From Setophaga petechia (taxonomy: Eukaryota > Chordata > Aves > Passeriformes > Parulidae): a stretch of 64,000 bases of DNA. The notes under the pieces were generated by a model, which had not been told where the DNA came from, did not search any database, and worked only from the letters and a program-made list of their open reading frames with translations. Positions 1-9,822 of this stretch are shown here, in pieces (the stretch's first letter is position 1; each line of letters starts with the position of its first letter). The DNA lies in assembly GCA_024362935.1 (NCBI GenBank), contig JANCRA010000018.1, forward strand, positions 682,001 through 746,000, in the 5' to 3' direction. A program made the position numbers and the translations under genes.

Positions 1-1030
1 TAATTTTATTTCATTAGCCCACTTTTCAGTGACTCCTGTCAATGTGCTCAGCTCCATTGAAAATATGTGAAAAACTAAAAATGGGAAGAACTTTTCTCTT
101 CTTCAGCTGGGCTGTCCTGGTGCTCCTTCCTCTGAGCCAGAGTTTTTAGCAGGAGCTGGAATTGGAGCATCAGGGAAAATGATGCTACTTTGGATTAAAA
201 TGCTCCTTTAGATTTCAGGTTTGTGGGACTGAACTTATGGTGGGCAGCTTTAGCTGATTAAAGGGAGCTCTGAAGGCTCCTTTATGCATTTGGGAACTGT
301 TTGTGTCTGGAGCAAGGACTGGATGTGCCCCAGGCTGAGATGGACACACACTCCCAGATCTGCCTCTTTGCATCAGCTGCACTTGTGCTTTTTGCCCAAA
401 AAATCTCCTACTCATGACAGAAACAAGAAAAAAAAAATGCAGATATTAGTCTGGATGGGCAGTTTTACTAAAACACTGAGGTGTTTGCCTTGTACAAGCA
501 ATAATTTTTATTTTTCTGCCATTTCCACCTCCAAGCTGTTTGCTCCAGTCCCTGTGTGAGTGGAATTACACAAAATGGGACTGGAAATAAAGCAGGTGCT
601 CTGCATCACATCCCTGGAACACAAGGGCCTCAGCAAGAAACACTGGGGGATTTCAGGATTATTATAATATTCCACACAATTTGTCCACACCCACACAGGG
701 ATCAGACAGATTTTTTTTCATAGTTATCTTTTTTTTTTAACACTCCAAAAATTGCAATTATCTGAGCTCTATGCTCCTAAATAATGTCCCACCAGTGGAG
801 GGAGAGACAAGAGCTTTTCCATGACAATAAACCCTGACTCACACCATTTATTGCATCCACAGGTGATAACTTTGATCGCATCACCCACAGCAGGGGCTGG
901 CCAGGATTCACCACTGGGTACTGATAAGAGCATTTGGGTACTGATAAGAGCATTTGGGTACTGATAAGAGGAGCCCTGCTGCAGATGCCAGCGGGTTTGT
1001 GCTCTTGCAGCAGCCACGGGAAGCTCTCAC
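1..1030 (-). other. SI: SI intron 2 (partial; continues out of the window)
   Basis: This is the stretch downstream, on the minus strand, of the SI first coding exon. No trefoil (P-type) domain or other SI exon is visible here, so exon 3 must lie beyond the left edge. From about 275 the sequence belongs to a block duplicated at 16.5-18 kb. A 20-bp direct repeat (unit with the core ggtactgataagagcattt) is present about 2.7 times at 916-970, just downstream of the exon donor. Intron identity is inferred from the flanking exon. Confidence 0.6.
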
Positions 1031-2130
1031 CTGGGGATTTGACTCCTGGCTCTCCCGTGGCCAGCAGCCCGATGAGGACACAGGCGATGACAGTCACCAC
1101 GGTGAACAGGACAATCAGGGTGATCTCCAGCCCACTGAACTTCCTGCCCATCTGCAAACCCAGAGAAACTCCGTCAGACAAAGGGAAACACGAGCAACGG
1201 CTCTAAATTACATTTCCAGTTTATAAAGGTTGCTAATAACATTTATAATTTAATAATTTTTAATAAAAATATAATTTTTATTAAAAAAATTTAATAAATT
1301 GTTCCAGTTTTAAGTCACGTCACCTAATCCAGAGGCTTAAATGAAACTCTACCTAAATGAAACTCTACTTAAATACTACATGCAATAAGTCTCCAGTTCA
1401 GGATAATTCACCCAGTGCAGATCATGAAATTATTAAACTCAGAAATGTATTTTGCTCCCTGCAAATGACTGAACACAGAACAATTTACTCCTGAAATTAA
1501 CCATGAAGTTGCCCACATGTTACTAAAATTCCTGAAACAGAAAACAAATTAAACCTTCTTTTCTTTTTTTTTTCCTTTTCTAAACTTTCTTTTCTCCTGT
1601 ACAGCAAACACAAGTCTATTCATTTAAAAAGGAGGAACGTGATTTGTTAAAAATACACCTGAGAAAAACTGGAATAAACCCTGAAGGTGTGTCCAGGACA
1701 CGTGGGGAAGGCCAGACAGAGATAAATTGCTTTTCTGTACAGTGGCAGAACAGAATGTGTACAAGCTCATGGCACAGTGGTTGCTGCTGGAATCACAACT
1801 GAAATATGGGAAATAACTCAATGGAGTCAGTGTCTTAAAAAGCTGTGGAAAACACGAGGTTTTCCCAAATTCCTTTTTTATATTTCTGGTGAGAAAGATG
1901 TGCTGAGCCAAGGGGGCTGTGCTGGCTCAGAGAACAACCCAGAGCCATCAACACTGAACTGTGCACCAGCAATCAGACTGATTAAAACTAATTAAAACTA
2001 ATTAAAACGAATCTCAGCAGCAAGATCAATACACACTGGCAGCTACCACTGCATTTAGCTTGTGGTTGAGGGCATTTAACCCCATAAAACAGAGTTAAAT
2101 TCAGAGAAATTGGTTCTTTTCAGTTCAGGA
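275..2130. repeat. Segmental duplication, copy 1 (contains SI exon 2)
   Basis: This stretch, in the same orientation, resembles 16515-18020. The best-matching pieces are 340-590 against 16585-16830 (the catcagctgcacttgtgcttt region and the block after it) and 1918-2122 against 17820-18022 (nearly identical, including the attaaaactaattaaaac repeats). The SI exon 2 area aligns with 16980-17100. Copy 1 keeps the intact SI exon, so it is the parental locus. Confidence 0.8.
1031..1151 (-). CDS. SI: Sucrase-isomaltase, first coding exon (membrane anchor)
   Basis: SI is the intestinal brush-border alpha-glucosidase, a type II membrane protein with two GH31 catalytic units (isomaltase and sucrase). 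This 121-nt exon encodes 40 residues plus one base (phase 1). It begins MGRKFSGLEITLIVLFTVV, matching the mammalian SI start MARKKFSGLEISLIVLF. In order it holds a short cytosolic tail of about 11 residues with the RKFS phosphosite context, one hydrophobic signal-anchor at about residues 12-32, and the first stalk residues (GEPGVKSP). The acceptor (tttgcag, AG at 1153-1152) directly abuts the ATG at 1151. The donor CCCCAG|GTGAGAG is at 1030-1029. MGAM was considered, but its anchor (KKFTTLEIVLSVLLL type) fits worse. The catalytic exons lie left of the window. In-frame codons upstream of 1151 lie in the intron and are not used. Confidence 0.9.
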
Positions 2131-2672
2131 AGTGTGGGAGCAGGTGTGCATGGCACTGGCACATCAGAGCACTTTCACATGTTTTAGTGATGATCCATAG
2201 AAGGGAAAAATACTTCAGAATGAACTATTTTATGTGTGAAATAAGTTTAAACCATTGTGTGCACCTGTTGCCATTTTTAACCCATCACCCTTCCTCCCTC
2301 ACAAACTAAAATCTCCTTTTGCTGTGTTGCCCCAGCTGATACCATCCTAAAACTTAAAAACCCTAATGTTCATTTTCCTGAAGAGCAGGATCTTATTCAA
2401 GCTCTGGTCATTAAAGCCTCATGTCTCATTGAATTTCAGTTCTTTCTTCTCCTGGTCTCCCTCCAAACCCTAAAACAGTGGAAATAAATCCTTATCATTT
2501 ATAAATCTAAGTTCTGTTATGTGATGAGCATTCATCAGTGATACAAAGCTCTCCAGATTATATCACATGTATAATAATACGTAATTATATTACAAATTAT
2601 TTATTCCAGAACCTCAGAATGAATAAAATGTAACATAATATACATATTCAAATGAGAAAATGAGAGCCTTAC
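1152..2672 (-). other. SI: SI intron 1
   Basis: This 1521-bp intron lies between the non-coding exon 1 donor (GTTAAG|GTAAGG) and the exon 2 acceptor. It is AT-rich, with ttattaaaaa-type runs at 1225-1300. The part from 1152 to about 2125 is shared with the duplicated block at 17.1-18.0 kb, including the attaaaactaattaaaac triplet at 1980-2007. No coding sequence is seen. Confidence 0.7.
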
Positions 2673-2714
2673 CTTAACGTTTCTGTGGTTCCTTCATTTG
2701 CTGCTCCTGGCTGT
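2673..2714 (-). other. SI: SI exon 1 (5' UTR), predicted
   Basis: The exon ends at 2673 in TTAAG followed by GTAAGG, a strong donor. An initiator-like TTCACAG with A at 2714 lies about 25 nt downstream of the ATAAA element at 2743-2739, so the transcription start is placed near 2714. The exon holds an ATG at 2697 that opens a 7-codon ORF (MKEPQKR) with its TAA at 2676-2674, one base before the splice site. The exon boundary is read directly; the 5' end is inferred. Confidence 0.6.
2674..2697 (-). other. Short upstream ORF in SI exon 1
   Basis: ATG at 2697-2695, then AAG GAA CCA CAG AAA CGT and stop TAA at 2676-2674. The complete uORF (MKEPQKR) fits inside the predicted exon 1 and terminates one base before the donor. 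If transcription starts upstream of 2697, most SI transcripts would carry it ahead of the main ATG in exon 2. Translation is not shown. Confidence 0.4.
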
Positions 2715-2860
2715 GAAGCTCAACACCCGAGCTGGGCCTTTATGAGCTGCTGTTATCAGTTCTCAGCTGTGTTTGCAGAGCCCTGGGCCAATGGCAGGCA
2801 CAGGCAGAGTTACAGGCAGATTACAGACACTCTTTGGACCAAACACTCTTTGGACCTCAG
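2715..2860 (-). promoter_or_regulatory. SI: SI core promoter with CDX-, GATA- and CCAAT-type sites
   Basis: Reading toward the gene on the minus strand: a direct repeat of GGTCCAAAGAGTGT with 16-bp period (plus 2827-2840 and 2843-2856), a CCATTGGC CCAAT-type box near 2787-2794, a GATAA site near 2752-2756, and CATAAAGG at 2744-2737. The plus-strand reading of the last element is CTTTATGAG, the CDX2-type SIF1 sequence known from mammalian SI promoters, where it doubles as the TATA-like element. The GGTCCAAAG repeats could be HNF4/nuclear-receptor half-sites, which is weaker. Position relative to exon 1 supports promoter function. Confidence 0.6.
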
Positions 2861-3417
2861 CATGAAGCATCAGGAGTGAAAAGCAGCCCTGAAATGCCAC
2901 ACAGCTCATCCAGCTGCGTGACTGGGTTTTTTTAATCTGTTCTTCTCCCGTATCTTTGTTACTTTAACCTTCATGGAACCATCATGTTCCTCTTGTAATA
3001 TTTCTTAATCGCCACAAGAAGTCATTAAACGTTCTCAAATGAGGGAAAGAGCTGTTGAACATGTTGCAGGGGAGAATCTAATTTATGAGCATTGAAATTT
3101 TTATCTGAATTAACTATAAAAGATTAATCTTAAATCAATATAAACAGATTTCAGGGGATATTACTAATAAATGTCAAAAGCAGATGAAAAAGATGAAAGA
3201 TTAACACAGAAATGTTAAAATTTTATAGCCAAGAGGCTTCAATCATAACCTTAATATGAATGCTTCACACCTAACTGGTTTTTGTCTTGTTTTTTGCAAA
3301 TGATAGGTGGGATTCTAACATTAAATCTGCACTTTCCAAAGGAAAGCTTTCAATTCATATTATTATGAATATTTACAGGGGAATTTTTAATAATAAAGAA
3401 GTGGCTGAGAAGTCCGT
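2861..3417. other. Intergenic, nothing recognised
   Basis: AT-rich sequence upstream of the SI promoter. No exon, RNA gene or known repeat was recognised. Confidence 0.5.
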
Positions 3418-3837
3418 CCTTCTTTCCTTCCTTCCTTTCCTTCCTTCCTTTCTTCCTTCCTTCCTTCCTTCCTTCCTTCCTTCCTTCCTTCCTTCCTTCC
3501 TTCCTTCCTTCCTTCCTTCCTTCCTTCCTTCCTTTCCTTCCTCTCCTTCCTCTGTCCCTCCATCTGTCCATCCATCCCTGTCCATCCATCCATCCATCCT
3601 TCATTCATCCACCATCCCTCATCCATCCATCCCTCATCCATCCATCCATTATCCATCCATCCATCCATCCATCCCTCATCCATCCATCCATCCATCCATC
3701 CATCCATCCATCCATCCATCCATTATCCATCATCCATCCCTCATCCATCCATCCATCCATCCATCCATCCATCCATCCATCCATCCATCCATCCATCCAT
3801 CCCTCATCCATCCATCCATTATCCATCCATCCATCAT
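3418..3837. repeat. Compound microsatellite (TTCC)n then (ATCC)n
   Basis: About 130 bp of almost pure CCTT/TTCC tetramers (3418-3550) runs into about 275 bp of CCAT/ATCC tetramers (3559-3837) with scattered ccctc interruptions. The long open frames across it (Pro/Ser/Phe one way, Met/Asp/Gly/Trp the other) come from the repeat and are not genes. Confidence 0.95.
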
Positions 3838-4365
3838 CTCCCCTCAGATCGATGCCACCACTCCCAGGGACTCAGGTGAACAACAGGCAGAGTTTCCAAA
3901 CCAACCTCACCCCTCCTTTCCATGGGAACAACCCCCAAGCCCAAGAAAATGCTGGAAACATTGCTAAAAATTGCCAGATATGCTGCTTTGTGAGTGTCTG
4001 AAAAAAACAAAAATGTTTCGAGTGGATTGTGAGGATGACAACGGTTGGGGAAGCCTGAGAGGTTTGTTTGATGGATATGTGTTCTCCAAAATTTATTTAT
4101 TTCATTTGACTGTTCCAGGAAAGCCCAGCACAGCATATTCCAGGGGTTCCATTTAACAATCTCCCTGCCATCAATAAAACCATTTGCTTAAGTGCTTCCC
4201 TGAGCTCAGCTATCCATCACCCAGGGAACGCTCCCCTCTGCTCCAGAGCACACACCCAGCAACACCCAGCTCTGCAGGGAGGGTTCCCAGCAGCTTTCCT
4301 GGGCTGCTGTGAGGTCCTCAGGACGAGGTGAGATAAGAATTTGACTCCAAGTTCTCAGAAGGCTG
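3838..4365. other. Intergenic spacer between microsatellites
   Basis: Ordinary unique-looking sequence. No coding or RNA feature was recognised. Confidence 0.4.
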
Positions 4366-4792
4366 ATATATTATTATATTATATTATATTATATTATATT
4401 ATATTATATTATATTATATTATATATATTATATTATATTATATATATTATATTATATTATATTATATTATATTATATTATATTATATTGTGTTATATTGT
4501 GTTATATTGTGTTGCTATATTGTGTTACATTATACTATACTACATTATACTATATTACATTATACTATATTACATTATATTATATTATATTATATTATAT
4601 TATATTATAGTATATCATGTATTATATTACATTCCATTATATTATATTATATTATATTATATTATATTATATTATATTATATTATATTATATTATATTAT
4701 ATTATACTATATTATATTATGCTATATTATATTATACTATATTATACTATATTATACTATATCATATCATATCATATACTAAACTATACTAA
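4366..4792. repeat. Pentanucleotide array (ATATT)n
   Basis: About 425 bp of tattatat-type pentamers. The central part (4490-4560) has drifted to tgtgttatattg and tactatatta variants. It can form hairpins and is likely length-variable. The Tyr/Ile/Leu-rich open frames are repeat artefacts. Confidence 0.95.
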
Positions 4793-5511
4793 AGAAAGAG
4801 AAAGGATACATCTGAAGGCCAGAACAAGAATGAATAATAAAAACCCATGACTGACCAGAGTCCCAACACAACTGGACTGGAATTGGTCATTAAATTAAAA
4901 CAATTCACATGCCAGGTAAACAATTCTCCAAACCACATTCCAAAGCAGCACAACAGGGAGAAACTGAAGCTTCCCAGGAGAAGAAATCCTGGTGAAGGGA
5001 TTTTTCATAAAATATCACAGTGACACTTTCCTTTGTTTCCTTTCCAGCTTTGTTACTCCACAAAGGAGATCAGGGCAAGGTGTGAGACAAAGCTCCAAGG
5101 ATGAGGAATGGGGAAGGTTCCTCAGCCAGGGACACTGAGAGGCCACAAAGACATTGAGAACTCCATGAATTGAAGAGCTGGAGCAGCGTGGTCTCTGCTG
5201 GCTCCTGCTTTGGTTTCCAGGAATTCAGAGCTGACTCCTTTCTGACAAAAAGCTGGGAAGAAGAATTGTTGGAAACCCAAGGGTACAGGCTGGGCTGGAG
5301 AAAATGGCACAGGAAAGCAATCTAGGAAATGAGGGACTGTTAAAAATGCAGTGATTTAAAAAGAGACATTTATCTCTTTGCTTTGAACAGGTCCATTTTT
5401 AATTAAATCACACACAACTTGCAAAGCTCATTAGCTGGGCTGAGCGAGCTCCCTGACATTCCTTCAGTCAGCAGGGCTCAAAATTGGGGTTTCAGCTACA
5501 GGACCATGATA
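4793..5511. other. Intergenic, nothing recognised
   Basis: No gene or clear repeat was seen between the pentamer array and the 41-bp minisatellite. Confidence 0.4.
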
Positions 5512-5716
5512 GGAAACAGAAATGGCTTCTGCTTTGCCTACAGTTTAATAAAGGAAATAGAAATGGTTTATGCTTTGTCTACACTTGAATAAGGGAAATA
5601 GAAATGGCTTCTGCTTTGCCTACAGTATAATAAAGGAAACAGAAATGGCTTCTGCTTTGCCTACAGTTTAATAAGGGAAATAGAAATGGTTTATGCTTTG
5701 TTTACATTTTAATAAG
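5512..5716. repeat. 41-bp minisatellite, 5 copies
   Basis: The unit begins ggaaacagaaatgg and contains tgctttgcctacag. Copies start at 5512, 5553, 5594, 5635 and 5676, an exact 41-bp period. Two variants (cttctgctttgcc and tttatgctttgt) alternate irregularly as 1-2-1/2-1-2, suggesting some two-unit expansion. Confidence 0.95.
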
Positions 5717-8700
5717 ATTTGTTTTTTCACTGTTTTGGTGTCAAATATTAACTGTAAATTAGAGTTCCAGCCCTTGGTTTCTGTAAGAATCTGTTGGCAC
5801 ATTTCCAGCCCGGGCAGGACCATTATCCTGGGAGGATGCTCCTGCACAGACCCAGCAGGAACAGGCTCCTGCAATCCCACATTCCTCCTGTGCACGGCTG
5901 AGCCCACCCTGCACTCCAGTTCTCCAAGCTGGGACTCTCCAGGCTGGCCCTGGCCACGTCCAAGCAAGAATAAAGGCTGAGCTGCTTTTACAGGCCCAGA
6001 GTCTCCTGCAGACATTCAGCTGAGCAAGGCAAGGAGCTGGGAAGCCTCACCAAGGCACTGAAAACAGATTTTCCCCCAAAGAGACTCTGGAGAGAACGAA
6101 TTTGGATTCATCCCATGTTGTGTCATTTTCCCAAAGCACATCACAATTCAAGATCAGATGCTGTGAGCTCCGACTCAGACAAAGCAGTTTTCATTTTATA
6201 GTAATTGACAACCAAAATATTTTGATTTTGTTTACCAAACAGACGGAGAAATAATATCAACTGAGTCATTTCATTGCTGTGGGAAAGCAGAACATATTTG
6301 AAGTTCATTTTCGAAGTATGTGCAGTTCTTCTCAAAGAAATGCAAATAGACATTCTTGAGAAATGATTTTTCTAGATAAATATGGTTTTTTATGTCTAAA
6401 CAATGGATCTTTATTCTCATGCCAATACCACTTTCGATCCAACAAAGTATGGCTGAGGTGATGAACATTAAAATTTAATGGCAGTGGGATTTATGAATTT
6501 TTATTGGGTCAAATTAGAGACCAGTGATAATTAGAGATCAGTGATCTTGATAATGATGACAAAGATAAGAATTCCAATGGATCTATGGCACACAGAAAAA
6601 GGAATAAATTTTGCAGTTCTCAGTGCAAATGAGGAAATGACTTGCTGGGAGTCTCTAAAACACAAAAATAATTACTGGGAGTCAGTGCAGAACACACTGC
6701 TCAGGTGATGACTCAGTGGGTAAGACCTGAAATCAGAGGAGGAATGTTATAACAATACTCCTAAAACCCCAAACCCTCTCATTCTTATTTTAATTGCTGC
6801 TGAACACAGAAAGCACGAAGCGAGAAGGCGTCAGATGTGGAAGGAACAAGTGTCAGGATGGTTTGAACCATAATCATGAATATAAATCACTTGATTATGT
6901 CTGAAAATTAATAACTGCTGCTGCTCAAGATAGCAAAGGGTAGCTCTTAGTACAGCCAAGTCTTATGTATTGCCAATATTTATTATCTACCTTCTCAACT
7001 GACAAAGAAATTACAAGATTGCACGAAAAAAGAGAATGTTTTTCTTTTGGCCATTCATGCATAAATATCAAAATGTGCCTGGCATTATTACTTGATCAAA
7101 ATCTATCATCTGCTTTTTGATTTTTTAATTTTTTTTTAAAGCTGTAATAAGAGAACATCAGGGATATTCCAGAATGGAAATATCCTGCAAGCAAGAGATT
7201 TGAACCTGGCATTTGTAGCTGACAATGTTCACTCCAGGACAGAGTTCACTGCCTGTAAATGAAGGGGAAAAGGACAATTAATATTTGCTTCCAGCTAATT
7301 GCTGGCTCCAGATAATGCACCAAGCTGAAAGTAACTCTCAGCTGCATCCCCCCAGCTCTGCTTTGGGCAAAATGGAGAGAAAGGAGAAAGAAGTTTAATA
7401 AATTAGGATAATTATCCTTCCTCCTCAAATATCTGAATTCACAATTTGTTGATTTTTCAGACCAAGCCCTCTGTGGGTGGTGGTTTTGGGGTCCTTTGGC
7501 TGGGAACAACTGTCAGGTTTTACTTTCAAATCATCCTTTTCTCAACTGCTTCAGCTTCATGTGATTTTTTTTTTTTCCATGTTCCTTCCTACCTGGAATG
7601 TACCAGCAGAAAGGAATTTTCACTCCTGCTGGCAGACCTGGAAAGAGCAGAGATGTTTTCTGCACAGGGACATATCAAGGTTAATATTCAAGTTAAATTC
7701 GAATAAAGTTTGAAATAAAAATATAGGTATTGCTTCCTATGAAACCTAATTGGTGAAAAGTTGAAGAACTGGTTAAGAAAGGATGCATCATGTCTCAAAT
7801 CCCTTTAAAAAATGTCCTTCCTTCTCCTTTGATTCCTTAAAAACAGGGGAAATTCTTAAACCTCCCAAGGCATGCCATTAATTTTGTGCCTTCTAGAAAT
7901 GCATAAATTCAAATGTGATGTGCTTTAGTAAAGCACACACTCTTCAAGAATTCAAATATGGACAAATGAGAGACAAATGGATTTAAGAGCCCAAATCACC
8001 CCTCTGTATTTAGGCTGTCCAAAGACTGACTAATGTAAAATAAATATTGACATAACCACCTTTTCATGCCAGTTTGGGGACACATATGCACTGAGCACCA
8101 GGACACCCAGGAGTCTGCCAGCTCCAAAGATCCTTGAGTCATACATCAGGCAGGTCCAAAATAGCCTTGGATGGATTTTGTACTGCTAGTTAAGGAAAAA
8201 ACCCAATAAATTTGGGACTCTTTAATTTTTTTGCTTGTAAATATACATATTTTTATGACCAGAAAGACCAGAAATGTTAGGGTTTTTTAAAAAAATAAAG
8301 GTTAATATCTAGGTTAACAATTACAATAATAATAATTAAAATAAAGCATTTTGAGGTGAAATTACAGATCTGCAATAATGACAACAACCCAAAAGGAATA
8401 AAAAACCCTAGTTAGTAAATAACACTCAAAATGCACCTTATAAAGTCCTAACTTCATTACCCATTATTCCTACCCTATTCCACTGAGTTTTTTCATGTTT
8501 TTACTGAACAAAAGCTGAAATGACAGATTATGCCCCAGCTTTCGGAGAGAGGAAAAGATAATTCTGAAAGGAGCTGCTTAATGAAATCAGGGCTCTGACC
8601 CTTTGCAGTTTCTTTTTGTCAGAGCTTTTCTGCTGCTCCCCTGACTTTCCCTGTCCTTGCTGCAGATGGTCCAACAGCCAATTCCTGAGCTCCTTGCTGC

Positions 8701-9282
8701 TCCTGAGCAGGAAACAAAGCAAAGCCACCGTTATTATCTCTTGATTCCTCGCCAGCTTTTTGCTTATTTAGACATGATACTGCTGGATATTATTCAGCTT
8801 TGCATTTCTTACCAGTAAAACAATAATAGATGGCTATTGTAGGAAAACAAAAGGATTAAAGGCTTAGGAGCTTCGGGTGCATGTTTAATATTCAGATATT
8901 TGTAATAACAACTGAGAGGTGCACACAACATCGGTGCCAGGAGAGTGATTTCCTTACACCTGTTTGTGTGTGGGAATTCAGGGAGCACTGCCCAGGAGGG
9001 CTGGGCTGGGCCAGGGACACTGCTGAGGCAGAACCCAGCACCATCCATAATGTGGGAAAACTCAGAGTTCACAGCTTTGACCTCCATTGCCACTGTCACC
9101 TCCATGGAATTTCTACTCCTTGTTGTTGAGTCTTAACTTCTTTTTTGCCAAGGTCGTGATTAAATCTGTGAGATATTCCTTGTTGGAATTCAGATGTCTG
9201 TTAGTTCTTATCTATGTCTCACAAACCCTGAGTTCTGCAGCACTTCACTCCAACAAACTAAAAATGGAGCCCCATCTTTCTC
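5717..9282. other. Intergenic, nothing recognised
   Basis: AT-rich single-copy-looking DNA. I see no splice-flanked conserved reading frame, tRNA or repeat family here. Only short open frames without recognisable domains occur. Confidence 0.4.
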
Positions 9283-9822
9283 TCTACAAGGCCTTTTAAG
9301 GATAAACTGTCCAATTAAGAAATGACACCTAAATTATTTTTACTTTTAACCCAATAACCAACCACCCATGGCCTGCAATGTGGACTTTATATCCAATTAC
9401 ACAAAACCACCCCAAACCCATGGAGAAGAAGGTGAAGAAGAAGAAGGAAAAGAAGAAGAAGAAGGAGAAGGAGAAGGAGAAGAAGAAGGAGAAGGAGAAG
9501 GAGAAGGAGAAGAAGAAGAAAGAGGAGAAGGAGAAGGAGAAGAAGGTCCACCCTCCACCACAAAACCTCCATCTAGCTTTATATCTATATTCTATATTCA
9601 TATCTATATATCTATATATCTATATTACTATATTCAAAAACCCCAAACTCTAAGTTCCCCACCCTGTGATATCACACACTTCTGTTCAAATTCCACCCCC
9701 ACAGTCCCAGTTCCCTCATTCCATTCTGGAAGCTTCTCCACAGCCTCAGGTCAATGCAGTGTTCTCATGGGGGTCAGTGCCTGGCAGCACAGAAAGTCCA
9801 AAATTCTCATTAACCAGGGTTC
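9283..9822. repeat. Dispersed repeat, probably ERV-derived, copy 1
   Basis: The block starting ctacaaggccttttaagg and ending near cacagaaagtccaaa is repeated at 62616-63008 in the same orientation with the same order of landmarks: aagaaatgacacctaaatta, caatgtggactt, cccaaacccatggagaag, ccccaaactct, tgggggtcag, and cagcacagaaagt. Its type (a passerine ERV LTR or internal piece) is from memory. No protein-coding frame remains. Copy 1 carries a large GAA/GGA expansion and a tatc-type stretch (9577-9633) that copy 2 lacks. Confidence 0.6.
9422..9546. repeat. Purine-only (GAA/GGAGAA)n tract
   Basis: About 125 bp are essentially all A and G on the plus strand, made of gaagaa and ggagaa units. It sits inside the dispersed repeat at the point where the other copy has only a short gagaagaaaaataag. 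Such mirror-like homopurine tracts can form triplex DNA. The Lys/Glu open frames across it are artefacts. Confidence 0.95.

Noticed and set aside
777..1181. 134-codon minus-strand frame around the SI exon taken as a small gene
   Set aside because: Only 1031-1151 is exon. The start lies upstream of the acceptor and the C-terminal part reads through the donor into intron repeats.
3287..3967. 226-codon open frame, and Lys/Gly/Arg or Met/Asp/Gly/Trp frames on the other strand
   Set aside because: Generated by the TTCC and ATCC tetranucleotide arrays.
4341..4850. Tyr/Ile/Leu-rich open frames
   Set aside because: Generated by the ATATT pentamer array.
9329..9653. Glu/Lys-rich and Phe/Ser/Leu-rich open frames
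   Set aside because: Generated by the GAA/GGA homopurine tract within a dispersed repeat.
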